Shown here: piece after piece, positions 1 to 10,317 of the stretch
How positions within the stretch are numbered: the stretch's first letter is position 1
Layout: the number at the start of each line of letters is the position of its first letter
Origin: Rhizopus arrhizus
Lineage: Eukaryota > Mucoromycota > Mucoromycetes > Mucorales > Rhizopodaceae
NCBI GenBank assembly: GCA_024220505.1
Contig: JAKZZE010000010.1
Location: forward strand, 124,001 to 188,000
Length of the DNA: 64,000 nt
Direction: 5' to 3'
Position numbers and translations under genes: made by a program
The notes under the pieces: generated by a model
The model's database searches: none
Seen by the model: the letters and a program-made list of their open reading frames with translations, nothing else
What the model was told of the DNA's origin: nothing

Positions 1-854
1 CGCAGCATCATCAGGACACGTTTTATTTTGATAGCTACGAAGAAGAATGGAATGTACAAAGCTATCCTAACCTGGCCACGAATCAGGATCTGCCTTTGAT
101 GCGCTCACTGTCTTCTTCTTCACTTTCAAGCAGAGATAAAAAATATGATGTTAGTCATGATGAATATCCTTCTGATGTACTCGGTTCAACTACTCATCTA
201 TTTCGTGTCTCATCTCATCCACTACCATCACCTTCGCAGCAGCAATCACATTCATATCAATCATCATTACAAGACATGGCTCTTTTTGACCGCAGTGCAT
301 TCAATGGGTTCACAGAAGAATTTTATAATACGGCCATGCACGAAACTGATCAGGGCAGTGATAGTGAACAGATGTTGAGTAGTAGTAGTGACAGTAGTAG
401 TATTATCAGCAGTATAGATGATGATGACAACCGAAGACGTTCTTTTTATACCAACACAAACAATGACGACGATGATAATGAACTATCTTCTTATGACTTG
501 ATGAACTTGTATGATACCACATTCACAATCGATCCAGACGTTCATCGATCTTCTACCTTTTTCAGCTCAAATTCTTATGTGACCGCAAGATCTCAACCGT
601 CATTAAAAGGCACTATTCTGGAAAATAGCGAGTACTCATCCTTGTCCAACTATGGTTCTGCTGTCACTCATCTCTCAGAGCAAGCCAGCATCCGTTCTTC
701 GAGCTGGTTCATCAAAACCATCAAACATTACTGTCAACCAGACAGTCTATTGAATCGTCTTGTTATTTATATAATCAGCCTTTGGAACCTGATGCTATCA
801 CTACTTTTTAAATCATCTCAAGATGACCAAAGAGAACCCTTATTACCCAAATAA
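1..854 (+). CDS. C-terminal part of a Ser/Asp-rich protein with a C-terminal hydrophobic segment (5' end outside window)
   Basis: The frame is open from the first bases to a TAA at 852-854, so the true start lies upstream. An ATG at 96 is only internal. About 284 residues are visible. The protein is low-complexity, with runs of Ser and Asp (SSSSDSSS and DDDDN tracts around 360-480) and few recognisable motifs. Near the C-terminus is a single hydrophobic stretch (LVIYIISLWNLMLSLLF) followed by a short charged tail ending REPLLPK. This would fit a tail-anchored or single-pass membrane protein, with EPLL resembling a dileucine sorting signal, but that is inference. I do not recognise the family. 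Confidence 0.7.
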   Translation, partial: QHHQDTFYFDSYEEEWNVQSYPNLATNQDLPLMRSLSSSSLSSRDKKYDVSHDEYPSDVLGSTTHLFRVSSHPLPSPSQQQSHSYQSSLQDMALFDRSAFNGFTEEFYNTAMHETDQGSDSEQMLSSSSDSSSIISSIDDDDNRRRSFYTNTNNDDDDNELSSYDLMNLYDTTFTIDPDVHRSSTFFSSNSYVTARSQPSLKGTILENSEYSSLSNYGSAVTHLSEQASIRSSSWFIKTIKHYCQPDSLLNRLVIYIISLWNLMLSLLFKSSQDDQREPLLPK

Positions 855-1020
855 TTTTTTATGTACAGCACATACTCCTTTCTTGTTTTTTCCCCCTTTC
901 AAATCATCTTGTACATAGATATGCATTACATATTATACCTTGTTTATAGCATAAAAAACCCCAAAAAAAACAAGACTTTTTTTAAATAAAGGGATTCTTT
1001 TTTATCTGATGTCATTCACG

Positions 1021-1025
<5 letters not shown>

Positions 1026-1053
<28 letters not shown>
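1026..1053. repeat. (TG)14 microsatellite
   Basis: Uninterrupted TG dinucleotide repeat in the 3' flank of the first gene, directly visible. Confidence 0.95.
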
Positions 1054-1056
<3 letters not shown>

Positions 1057-1338
1057 ATGTAAATCATTTGTAGTTTACATTTTTTTTTTTTTTTTTTCAA
1101 AACAAGTTTCTTTTCAGATGTCATCTTGTTGTCATCACAACTCCAAACTGTACTTGAATCAGTTGTGCTTTACGATTCCTTCCTAAAGAGGTTTACTTTT
1201 ACAATCCATTTTTACTCTGATGACTAAAGATCCAAAGATCCATCAAAGAAGAGGTACCCGTTCTGTTTCTTAAAAAAGCATATTGGCAGCGTCCTTGGTA
1301 TCTGTTTTGTATAAACTAATTACTTATCGTAGCCTCAA

Positions 1339-1580
1339 TCAATCCTTATCCACTCCTGCTTGCGGCTTATTCTTCCTCGACGGACCCTGTAACAGATTGG
1401 CAAGGCCCAAAGAATTGCCGTCCAAATCAGATTGTCTCTTTGTTTATGGTCAAAGATGATCTGCCTCCTTTTGAAACGGATTTGGCTTGATAGCCATCTG
1501 TTCTTCATGCGTGTCGTTACGTTTGCTATCGATTTTTGAATCGTTTTGTACTAATTTACTTTTTTTAGTCAATGTCTAAG
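1339..1580 (-). other. Coding-like island, possible terminal exons of an unrecognised gene
   Basis: On the minus strand, about 43 codons are open downstream of an acceptor-like cttag near 1576 (charged; contains THEEQMAIKPNP). A second open stretch (SDLDGNSLGLANLLQGPSR) ends with TGA at 1339-1341. A 42-nt gt...ag segment would join them in frame. No convincing upstream exon or start codon was found, and the plus strand and a third minus frame are also largely open here. It may be a gene relic or simply a low-stop island. Confidence 0.2.
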
Positions 1581-2099
1581 TCTCTCTACTTGATGAGGTT
1601 ACTCAATTATATTTTATCAGCAGTCGTCTCCAGAAATTGGTTTTTTTTTTGGAGTTAAGATGTACATTTCCTTGTTTTGAATTACAAAACAAGTGCTTTT
1701 CTGCTTTTCCCTTTGGCTACTCTCACCTACTTTTTTTTTTTTTTTTTTTTTTTTTTTCAGTCGTACATCCTTCGTTTCTTATCTTTTTACAATTGTTCAT
1801 TCAATTCCCTTGCTGTCTCAAGACTGATGTGTGTTTCTCTCCAAGGATAGCTATGACAAGACATATACCATATGTTTCTTATATTCTCATCTATCTCACT
1901 CCACTTATTCAACAAAGAGAACATACAATATTCCAGAAACCCCAAAATCCCCTCCCAAAAAACATCTCAACACACTCAAACCAATGCATTCAAATGTCCC
2001 CCCCCCTTTTAACTATAAAACATGAACAATAAGAAATATAAAACTGCGTTTTTTTTTAAAAAAAAAAGAAGTATGGATCAATTTTAATATAAAATATCT

Positions 2100-2858
2100 T
2101 TACATGTGAATAATTTCTTTCCAAAGAGGATCAGTCAAATAATGAATGTTATCAACACCGATTCCCTTGTTTACTTTTTTACTATTTGTAGATGATAAAT
2201 AGACTATTTCAACAATCTTTGTTAACTTACATGTCCTCTGTGCTCATCTTGAGTTGTCCGATAGCAAGAGCATTTTCTTTCCCTTCTGCCATAATAGCAA
2301 CCACTGCACCAGCTGGTAAATCCTCATCCATACGTGCACCCTTTGATGTCAATCCAGGACACATAATATTGGCTCCTGATAATACAAATTTAATGGCTCC
2401 ACGGTCTACTTGTAACTTTGGAAGGATGTTTGGATCTATTAAAGAAAAGTTATTATATCTTCACTTCACCTATCACACCTATTTACATTTATGTAACAAG
2501 GCGAGTGTTGGGAAAAAAGGGCCATCAAAGTGTTGAAAAAAGAGAATTTCTCCATTGACAGAAAGAAACGAGATGTGTTCATGACTACAGAGTGTTAAAG
2601 AAGGCTATTGTCTATTAATCATGTGTGTACCCTTTGATTTGAATAATAGGTTGTTTCTTTGGGATCAAGTCATCCAAAATAGTCTCCAGCCCCGGATACT
2701 CGTCACCGAGTTTTGCGCGAATGTTTCTTTGAACAGAAGACTTCAATTGCGATTGACCAGCAATATTTTCAGAGAAATTAAATCTGCAAAGAAAAAAAGT
2801 AAAGGCTTTAAGTTTTTATTTTTTTATTGTTGGATTCAATCAATTACTTTTTAAACAT
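2100..2858 (-). CDS. TMA20: Translation machinery-associated protein 20 / MCTS1 homologue (PUA domain)
   Basis: Five exons on the minus strand: 2858-2848, 2783-2631, 2584-2487, 2435-2231 and 2181-2100. All introns are GT-AG, and the joined length (549 nt) gives 182 residues, the usual size for Tma20/MCTS1. The N-terminal domain starts [14 protein letters not shown] and includes LIPKKQP. The PUA domain carries the family hallmark [20 protein letters not shown], then [19 protein letters not shown] and [18 protein letters not shown]. The family binds the ribosome with Tma22/DENR and recycles 40S subunits or supports re-initiation after termination. The 11-nt first exon makes the gene easy to miss in ORF scans. 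It is divergent from enolase. Confidence 0.93.
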
Positions 2859-3322
2859 TTTCTCTTTTCTTTTTTATTTTTTTGGGATTCTGAACAAGCA
2901 ATAAAAAATAATGAAAAAAAAAGAGATTAAAACTTGAAGAAAAGAAAAAAAGCAGTCATTAAAGAGGGCGAACGCGTAATTTGAAATCATGATGATCAGT
3001 CTCATAATCAACTGGAGTAGATCAAGTAAAAACGAGAAAAAGAAAGCAAAGATACTGTGCATTAGATGAGCTTTGGTATCATGTACCTTTAGCCAATGTG
3101 AATTTTTTTTTTTCAGTGTGTGTGTGTGTTTTTTTTCAATGTTTTTTTATTTTTATTTTTTTTTTTTTTTTACTTTTATAGAAACATGAAGATGGGCTCA
3201 TGAACAAATTGATCTGCTATGTCTATGAATAATGTCTAATCATTTTGATATATATAAAAAAAGACGTGTTTTTTCATTCAAGTGTTGAGGATAAAATTTG
3301 TGTAACGAAGGCATGGTCCTGC

Positions 3323-3336
3323 ACGGGTTCACCCGT
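3323..3336. promoter_or_regulatory. GC-rich dyad ACGGGT-tc-ACCCGT
   Basis: A perfect 6+6 inverted repeat with a 2-nt spacer stands out in AT-rich DNA between TMA20 and enolase. It could be a binding site for a dimeric regulator. No factor is assigned. Confidence 0.3.
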
Positions 3337-4012
3337 TCATCGGAAGGTGTAGAAAATAGACAAAAAAGCTGTTTGCTTTCACAAGATTGATTTTTATGCA
3401 TATTTTAGTTGTGCTTAAGCTATTGAATTTACATTGGAAGATGTGTTACTAGCTAATACCAAAATGAAATAGCATTGATATTCATTCATTTAGATATGGA
3501 CTTGTTTGATCTTTGTAAAGCTTGAAGACTTTCTGCAGAGTTTGATAAATACAAAAACATTTAAGTTTAATGGTTCTTGATTGATATTTATTACCCAATG
3601 CACTTTATTACACCAATTAACAAAGCTTTGTTATTATGATATGGTTGTATAGATGTTGAATGTGAGGTTCAGATAAGAAATGAAACGATTTTAGTGTCTG
3701 TAGTATCAAAAACATTCGATTTAAATGTACAGAATTAAAAATAGTAAAAAAGTAAGTTGAACAGCCCAGAAACAAAAATGTTTTCATGGCCTTTGCTCCA
3801 GTTCGTCATGTAGCATTGCACCTTCTTCAATCGACACTCTTTAGCAACCATCACTAGTTGAATTCATGTGTTCCTTTCACATTTTAAACTTCCGATCAAC
3901 TCGCCCTTTCGGATTGACTACAAGAGTTTCTTGAAATGAATCGGATAAACACGCCATGAATACACTTTACGTCATGTGAAAAAAAGAACATCACCTTACG
4001 CGCACTTTAGAC

Positions 4013-4020
4013 TATTTAAA
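4013..4020 (+). promoter_or_regulatory. TATA-like element of the enolase gene
   Basis: TATTTAAA lies about 50 bp upstream of the enolase ATG and is followed by a C/T-rich tract, typical of strongly expressed fungal glycolytic genes. Confidence 0.5.
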
Positions 4021-4069
4021 ACTCTTTTCCTCTTTTCTTTTTCTTCCCTACTTTTTATCTTTCTCCAAC

Positions 4070-5473
4070 ATGTCTGTCACCAAAGTGCACGCTCGACAAA
4101 TTTTCGATTCTCGCGGTAACCCGACTGTAGAAGTTGAAATCATCACTGCAAAAGGTGCTTTCCGTGCCGACGTTCCATCTGGTGCTTCTACTGGTATTCA
4201 TGAAGCACTTGAACTTCGTGATAAGATCAAGGCGGACTATTGTGGAAAAGGTAAGAAAGACAGGATCGGGCGCAGATCTTTGACCGATTCTCCTTTAGGT
4301 GTGCTTCAAGCCATTGAAAATGTAAATCAAACAATTGGCCCTGCCCTTGTTGACTCAGGTCTTGTGGTCACAGATCAAAAGGCGATTGATACCTTCCTGA
4401 TCGATCTTGACGGCACGACCAACAAGAGCAAGTTGGGTGCGAATGCCATCCTGGGTGTTTCCCTGGCTGTGGCCAAAGCAGGTGCGGCCGAAAAGGAAGT
4501 ACCGCTCTATGTACATTTTGCCGACTTGGCCGGTTCCAAAAAACCATTTGTCTTGCCAGTTCCTTCCTTTAATGTCATCAACGGTGGTTCTCACGCTGGT
4601 AACAAGTTGGCTATGCAAGAATTTATGATTATGCCTACCGGAGCAGCCTCCTTCTCTGAGGCGATGAAGATTGGTACTGAGGTCTATCATACCTTGAAGG
4701 GTGTGATCAAGGATAAATATGGTCAAGATGCTACCAATGTAGGTGATGAAGGTGGATTTGCTCCTAATATTCAGGACAACAGTGAAGGTCTTGAGTTGTT
4801 GGTGACAGCTATCGAAAAGGCTGGATATACTGGCAAGGTCAAGATCGCAATGGATTGTGCTGCTAGTGAATTTTATGTTGATGGAAAATATGATTTGGAC
4901 TTTAAAAATCCCAGTTCTAAACCTGAGGAACGTATTACGGGTCAACAGCTTGCTGAACTCTACAAATCATTTGCTGAAAATACCCAAGTAAGTATCTCGT
5001 CTGATAGAAATCATCTTACTCATATCCATCTAGTCGCTTCTATTGAAGATGCCTTTGATCAAGACGACTGGGAAAACTGGGCTCATCTTTTAAAGACCTC
5101 AGAATTCCAATTGGTTGGTGACGATTTGACGGTCACTAATCCTTTACGTATTGCCACGGCTATCGAAAAGAAGGCCTGTAACGCTCTTTTACTCAAAGTG
5201 AATCAAATCGGTACAGTTACCGAATCCATTCAAGCTGCTCTCGATTCTCAAGCTGCCGGTTGGGGTGTCATGGTCTCTCACCGTTCTGGTGAAACCGAAG
5301 ACACGACTATCGCTGACCTCGTTGTTGGTCTTCGAACAGGACAGATCAAGACAGGTGCTCCTTGTAGAAGTGAAAGATTAGCTAAGCTTAATCAGTTGCT
5401 TCGTATTGAAGAAGAATTGGGATCAAGTGCCATCTATGCGGGCGAAAACTTCCGTAAAGCCCATGAATTATAA
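4070..5473 (+). CDS. ENO: Enolase (2-phosphoglycerate dehydratase)
   Basis: Glycolytic enolase, converting 2-phosphoglycerate to phosphoenolpyruvate in the cytosol. It begins [20 protein letters not shown] and shows [39 protein letters not shown] and [10 protein letters not shown], the standard substrate, Mg and catalytic-Lys regions. Two introns interrupt it. Intron 1 is 4251-4298 (gtaaga...tttag, 48 nt, no stop, multiple of three), so read-through stays open. The second insertion (about 4988-5033, gtaagt...ctag) is 46 nt, which would shift the frame if spliced as GT-AG. Removing 45 nt gives the expected join (CAA-GTC-GCT-TCT-ATT-GAA, VASIED) and about 436 residues, the normal length. A one-base sequence error or an unusual splice must therefore be considered. 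Confidence 0.95.
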   Translation: MSVTKVHARQIFDSRGNPTVEVEIITAKGAFRADVPSGASTGIHEALELRDKIKADYCGKGKKDRIGRRSLTDSPLGVLQAIENVNQTIGPALVDSGLVVTDQKAIDTFLIDLDGTTNKSKLGANAILGVSLAVAKAGAAEKEVPLYVHFADLAGSKKPFVLPVPSFNVINGGSHAGNKLAMQEFMIMPTGAASFSEAMKIGTEVYHTLKGVIKDKYGQDATNVGDEGGFAPNIQDNSEGLELLVTAIEKAGYTGKVKIAMDCAASEFYVDGKYDLDFKNPSSKPEERITGQQLAELYKSFAENTQVSISSDRNHLTHIHLVASIEDAFDQDDWENWAHLLKTSEFQLVGDDLTVTNPLRIATAIEKKACNALLLKVNQIGTVTESIQAALDSQAAGWGVMVSHRSGETEDTTIADLVVGLRTGQIKTGAPCRSERLAKLNQLLRIEEELGSSAIYAGENFRKAHEL

Positions 5474-6165
5474 GCTTTTTAATATTTATTTTCAACCATG
5501 TTGCAACATGAAACAGAAAAAGTGATTTGACTACTTTTGTTATAAACATCAATCATCCCAAAGAAAAAATAAAGCTTTTCAAAAAAAAAAAAAAAATGCT
5601 ATTTTATCAAGCATTAAAATCTCAAACAAAATTGACCTCTTTCTTTTTTAAAGAATTCATATGTAAATAAACATGTTTATAAGGTTCTAAAGGAAGTATA
5701 ATGGAACAAGAGTCACAGCAAGAATACTCATTAGTATGCTTAATACTATTATTATTATTCCAAATAGCCAAAATAAAGTGACTTTTCTTCAAAATCCATG
5801 CTGATTGGATTTGTAAAACTCTTTTATATTGAAATGTCTGTTCGCTTTAAACTAACGCAACAAAGCTTTTTATTCGAGTTTATTTCAGTCAAGGCAAGTT
5901 GTATGAAGAAATAAAAGCTTTTGTATGATATGTATGATGAATCCGCAGTGAGTTGAGTCATATCTGATTTTACAAACATGGTCACCTCGCTATTGCATCA
6001 AGGCTTCCTTTTCATTTTCAAAGAAAAGCTTTGTTGACCTACAGTCTTAAATGAGCACAGGACATCGCTACACCTTTATTACTCAGACCAGTTTAATTTC
6101 ACAAGTACAAAGCGCTGAAAGTCTCCATTAGGATCATGTAAAGAAAAAAAGGTAAGGCAGTGTAA

Positions 6166-6807
6166 ATGAGTGAATGGGTCGTCGTTTTATCGATTCAATT
6201 GACAAAAGAAGAGCTCAAGTGAGACTTTATTGGAAGAAAGAGGTTCATAGTGCTGGATAACGTCAACATCAGAGAACAAGCGACCAAGTATAGGTCAGAC
6301 ATAGGATTAGAAATGCTAGATCGAATCCGCTTGTGCGATCTTTTTTGGAAGTTTGATGAGAATGTGGGACACTGGGCCTTGAACAGAAGAAGTACGTGGA
6401 GCTGGAGATGAATTTGTAAACAATGGACAACAGGTGGTTTAGATAGGCGGTGAGACGGGCAGTGGCATTATCGGGGAAGCCAGCCGAGAGGCCAGGGGGA
6501 ACCTTTATTCAGCGTTATAATTTTAGTGACAGTGGATGAATTTCAAAATGGGATTAAACATTCAATGTCATCAATGGATAGACGTCTGACTCTTGAATCT
6601 AGCTTCGATTGTAACGCAAATTCATTGGAAAAACCAATAGTATATTTTGAATCCGTGTCGGCAACCATATTTAAGTTTGCTTCTGCGTTGACAAGGGTGC
6701 AAAAAGAAGGGTTGATGTGGCTTCTGATGCAGAAGGCTAGACTATTTGTCACGCTGATATCACTACTAAACTTTCTCAACAGTAAAACTTGTGTACATGA
6801 AATATGA
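6166..6807 (+). pseudogene. Decayed protein-coding gene of unknown family
   Basis: From an ATG at 6166 the plus-strand frame reads MSEWVVVLSIQLTKEELK, then an in-frame TGA, and continues open as DFIGRKRFIVLDNVNIRE through LDRIRLCDLFWKFDENVG to a stop near 6420. Further open pieces follow and lead into a 93-codon frame at 6526-6807 (MTVDEFQNGIKHSM...). Base composition is less AT-rich than the surroundings. The pattern of coding-like frames broken by stops suggests a dead gene or mobile-element ORF. A minus-strand frame (6502-6269) is also open, so the strand is not certain. I do not recognise the family. Confidence 0.35.
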
Positions 6808-7329
6808 GGGTAGAACAAGGGGATACACAAGACAGTTCATTAACTGCTGTGGCTAATTATAGATTGCTTTCACTGGTTGTTCATCATGCATGAGCTATTT
6901 TAAAGCACAACGAATATTGATTATTCCAACTATATAATATACTGCTTGAACGTATATGTTAACTGGAGTCTAGGAAGACATTTCAGTTTTGATATGATCA
7001 TTTGATCACGCGCATACATTGGATGATATATCAACCGTTGACTTTCAAGACACTTAGGCAAGTTAACAGTATTAATTGAGAGGATTCTGAGTTATTGATC
7101 GCTGTTTGTATAATTGAATTAAATAAAAAGTGTGATCCTTGAAAGAACTATGCTGGGCATACAATTGAATTTACCTCTGTGATTCTATTGACTTTTACTA
7201 ATATTACCCGTTTAGTAAAAAAAAAAGCTACAATGAGACGTACAATATAAACAACAAACTGCCCAACTGTATTGCAACAGGAGCACAAGGTGATAGAAGC
7301 AAGAACATGGTGTAGTTTTGTACTACACT

Positions 7330-7441
7330 ATACTTTAATCTCAATGATTACTCTTGTACAAGATACATATTCAGAATTTTAGATGTTTTTTCTTATTTGA
7401 ATATTTATATACTTTACACAAGCAAGAAGGTTTGTTGTTAG
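7330..7441 (+). promoter_or_regulatory. Shared upstream block of methyltransferase copy A
   Basis: Contains TACTTTAATCTCA (7331), a TTTATATAC TATA-like stretch (about 7405) and AAGGTTTGTTGTTAG (7427-7441) just before the A run and start codon. The same elements in the same order precede copies B-E. Confidence 0.55.
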
Positions 7442-7466
7442 GTTAATATTAAGCCAAAAAAAAAAA

Positions 7467-8822
7467 ATGGGCAACTGCATTGTATTGCCACAGATATTCA
7501 ATGCTAAACGAATAACCAATATGGATAGCACTGAGTCAGAACAAAGTAGCGAAAGGATATCCACAAACCAAGCAATAACAACAACAGCAGTCGATACAAC
7601 TCTAGATATGAACCACACTACGATCAATATAAATAGAGAGTTTCACAATGAGGAAACATCCACTTATTGGCTGCCAAAAGATGAAGATGAGCAGCAAAGA
7701 CTAACAGGAGTAAGCAAATCATGTGGTACATATTAATCTCACTTACTGACTTCGATTTTCCTTGAACAGCAACATTTTGCATTTAAAGAATTATTTGAAG
7801 GGTAAAAGTATTTCACTGCCATTTTTGTTACGTCTTTTTCAACAATTCTTCTTCATAGAAATATATCTCGCAGTGTACGGGAAGCCCTTGATTTTGAAAA
7901 GGGTATATCCGTGCTTGATGTAGGCTGTGGGTCAGGTGTATGGATCATGGTAAATACAGAATAACGTGCACCAAACGCATTCACTTTAAAACTAACATGC
8001 GTCTTTATATGGCATATAGGATATGATCAATGACTATCCTAACTGTACATATTATGGCTGTGACATTGCAGATGCTACCAACAAGGTCCTGAAGGTGAAC
8101 CAGTTTACTTATAGCCATGGAAATGTAGCAAAAGGACTTCCCTATGAAGATAGCACATTTGACTTTGTCCATATGAGGTTTCTTACACTTGCACTCCGAA
8201 AAGAAGAATGGCCACCGGCCATCAAAGAGCTCCTTCGAGTAGTTAAGCCAGGAGGGATGATCCAGTTGATGGAATTTGAACTCCTAGTAAGTGTACGACT
8301 TTGTTTAAGCTGATTTAATGATATATTATCGTAAAATGTGTAGTCACCAGATGATAGTTCTTCAGCCTTCTATAAGCTTGCAAAATCCAGTATGTTCCTT
8401 TGTGTATTGTCAACTGTTAAAATTGACTTTTCTTGGTAGTGCATTCTGTCGCTCTTTCCAGAGGGCAAAATATGGAGGTTTTTTCTCAGCTAGAAGAGTT
8501 GCTTTTAGAGACAAAAATGGCCAAGGTTGTCCAACAAGATTATCGACGTTGCAATATGAGTAAGTTTATAGAATGTTGCCAAGAAAACATGGTTGTGGGC
8601 ACAATAAGCTGAGATCTTATTCTAGGTTCTAACACCGTTACTGCCAAGAAGCTAGCATGGGATATTGTCGAAGGTGCAAAGAGTGTTATGCCTGCGATAA
8701 AGCCAATCGTAGGATTAAAGAGCAAAGAGGACATTTTGGAATTCCTGGCTGAACTTAGATACTGCATAACTCACACAGATTGTTATTTTAACGCAAATTC
8801 GGTTTCAGCACAAAAATTATAA
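7467..8822 (+). CDS. Tandem SAM-dependent methyltransferase, copy A (MGNC N-terminus)
   Basis: Seven exons: 7467-7709, 7770-7801, 7859-7949, 8020-8286, 8344-8389, 8440-8559 and 8626-8822. All introns are GT-AG and the product is 331 residues. It is a class I Rossmann methyltransferase. Motif I is DVGCGSG (residues 112-118), the acidic residue after strand 2 is in YGCDIAD (D137), and DFVHMRF and VVKPGGMIQLMEFE follow. Substrate unknown; it most resembles broad UbiE/LaeA-like fungal methyltransferases. The protein begins MGNCIVLPQ, giving Gly2 and Cys4, which suggests N-myristoylation plus palmitoylation, and basic residues follow. Residues 30-60 are a Thr-rich variable linker. Exon 1 is identical in nucleotide sequence to that of copy C, and intron 2 to exon 3 nearly identical to copy B. 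Confidence 0.88.
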
Positions 8823-10317
8823 CCTGTTTTGGGAGTAATTTGTTTTAGAGCATCTTTTGTTCCTTTGCTGACAAAGAAGCATCAATTCATTTAATAAGAA
8901 TACCTAATTTGTTTAAGCTTAATTTCACTAATAAATGCAAAGTAAAACAGTAGTTGGGCCTTATGGTACACCTAAGTTGACAAGCTAAGCGCTTTTCTTG
9001 ATTTTGAATCCTTTTCAATAAAGGTATTTAACTGTAAGTCGGCCCTATAAGAAACAAGGGTGTACAAAGAGTGGTTTAGAATGACAAGTCTTTATAAGAT
9101 GAAACATACGTATTTTTGTTAGTCTTCAATAATAAGTTTTTCTATCAATTGATGATAACAATTTCACAAGTCAAACGTAATAATTTAATAAAACTCCCCG
9201 GTAATGAATAGAGAAAAATAAAGAAGCTCTAGAATAAAGCAATTGATCAGTTACCTATTGAAAAAACATATCTGTATCATTTTTGAATACGTTTTTACTA
9301 TCATTTACGTTTCTATTTCGATACCAGGTAGCCATAACTGGCAGAGAAATAAAACTAACAACAGAAGTATGCTAAAACTCTGTCCGAAAGTTCTTAAAGA
9401 AAGAGGTTCAGTGATAATAATGGCACGTAAGACTACAATTTGGATTCATATTCCTGTATAAAGCTGATAATTGATCATGATTATCATCCCTAAAATCGCA
9501 TATCAAAAACTGCTCATTATAAAATAATCTATCATGTATAAGAGCATTAATCAACTGCTGTCAATTTTCTTACTTGCCTAAAAATTAATTAGTTCGTTAC
9601 TTAGTTAATTTCTAGTTAATAAAAGGTACTTTAAACGCTGCTTTATAGATGTTTTCATAAAAAAAAAGATAGTTTTGAAAGGCTTGAAGAACAATTTTTA
9701 TAAAAATTTAATCATAGGTTATTTGAGATGGGTTTGTTCAACTATTTATTAATCTTCAAAGCTAGCTATCATGATGCATTTGGTAAGGTTTGATTCGTTA
9801 TGAAACAGAGGATATCTTCGCCCGATTGCTTCCTCGTCATTTGCCTGAAATTTATATGGTATAATTCAAGATGGAGATCAGTAAAAGATTATGATTTGTA
9901 TTAGCCCAGGATTAAAGTAGTTAAAGTAAGGGCTTAACTGGTTGTATACGGAGGACTAAAGGCAAGCGTCCTCTGGGTCCTCTCTGCTAACTTTTCCTAA
10001 CATTATCGTTATATCAAAAAAGTATGCTGATCTCTAAGTCATATTCACAAGCTATCCGACTATATGCTGTTGCACAAGTCTGCAAGCAAAGAAGGCAGAA
10101 ATAAAACGCATTTTGTATTACTACGTACTTCAATCTCAATGATGATGGACTTGATAAAATTTGTACAAAATACATATTGAGATTTTGAGAATTTTTGTTC
10201 TTTACTTTTTAAATTACAAAAATAAAAAAAAGAACATCTAGTGATCATATAGTTGTATAAAAAATAAAAAGGTTTGTTGTTAGTTCTTTCAAAAAAAAAA
10301 AAAAAAAGGGAAATTGC
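8823..10317. other. Intergenic region between methyltransferase copies A and B
   Basis: AT-rich, about 1.5 kb. The only recognisable content is the upstream block of copy B near its right end. A short frame at 9243-9461 has no supporting features. Confidence 0.5.
10126..10283 (+). promoter_or_regulatory. Shared upstream block of methyltransferase copy B
   Basis: Contains TACTTCAATCTCA (10126) and AAGGTTTGTTGTTAG (10269-10283). The spacing between the two is larger than in the other copies because of extra sequence at about 10190-10250. Confidence 0.5.

Larger units (their letters stand above)
855..2099. other. Intergenic region between two 3' ends
   Basis: This lies between the stop of the Ser-rich gene and the stop of TMA20. 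It holds AT-rich 3' flanks, a (TG)14 microsatellite and T runs at about 1079-1097 and 1729-1757. A less AT-rich island at about 1230-1580 has unusually few stops and is listed separately. Short frames at 1637-2032 are T-rich low-complexity sequence and not credible genes. Confidence 0.6.
2859..4069. promoter_or_regulatory. Divergent promoter region, TMA20 (left) and enolase (right)
   Basis: About 1.2 kb without a credible gene separates the two start codons. It contains a long T run with T-rich interruptions near 3130-3171, a (TG)n patch at 3117-3130, a perfect dyad at 3323-3336 and pyrimidine-rich sequence just before the enolase start. Most of it shows nothing else recognisable. Confidence 0.5.
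5474..7466. other. Intergenic region, start of the accessory block
   Basis: A 2-kb stretch between enolase and the first methyltransferase copy. The enolase 3' flank has an AATAAA-type signal near 5567. A decayed plus-strand gene (6166-6807) is listed separately. The rest is AT-rich with no supportable gene. Confidence 0.5.

Noticed and set aside
1637..2032. 131-codon plus-strand frame before TMA20
   Set aside because: Built from long T and C runs giving Phe/Pro stretches; lies in the 3' flank of TMA20 and has no motif.
2192..2854. Plus-strand frames at 2192-2536 and 2621-2854
   Set aside because: Antisense shadows of the TMA20 exons; the minus strand encodes the conserved PUA protein.
3300..3360. 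Possible tRNA from a GGTTC-like string near 3326
   Set aside because: No acceptor stem or anticodon arm can be drawn; the string is part of a simple dyad. No tRNA or rRNA gene was recognised in the window.
4355..4945. 196-codon minus-strand frame inside enolase
   Set aside because: Antisense to strongly conserved enolase codons; no independent signal.
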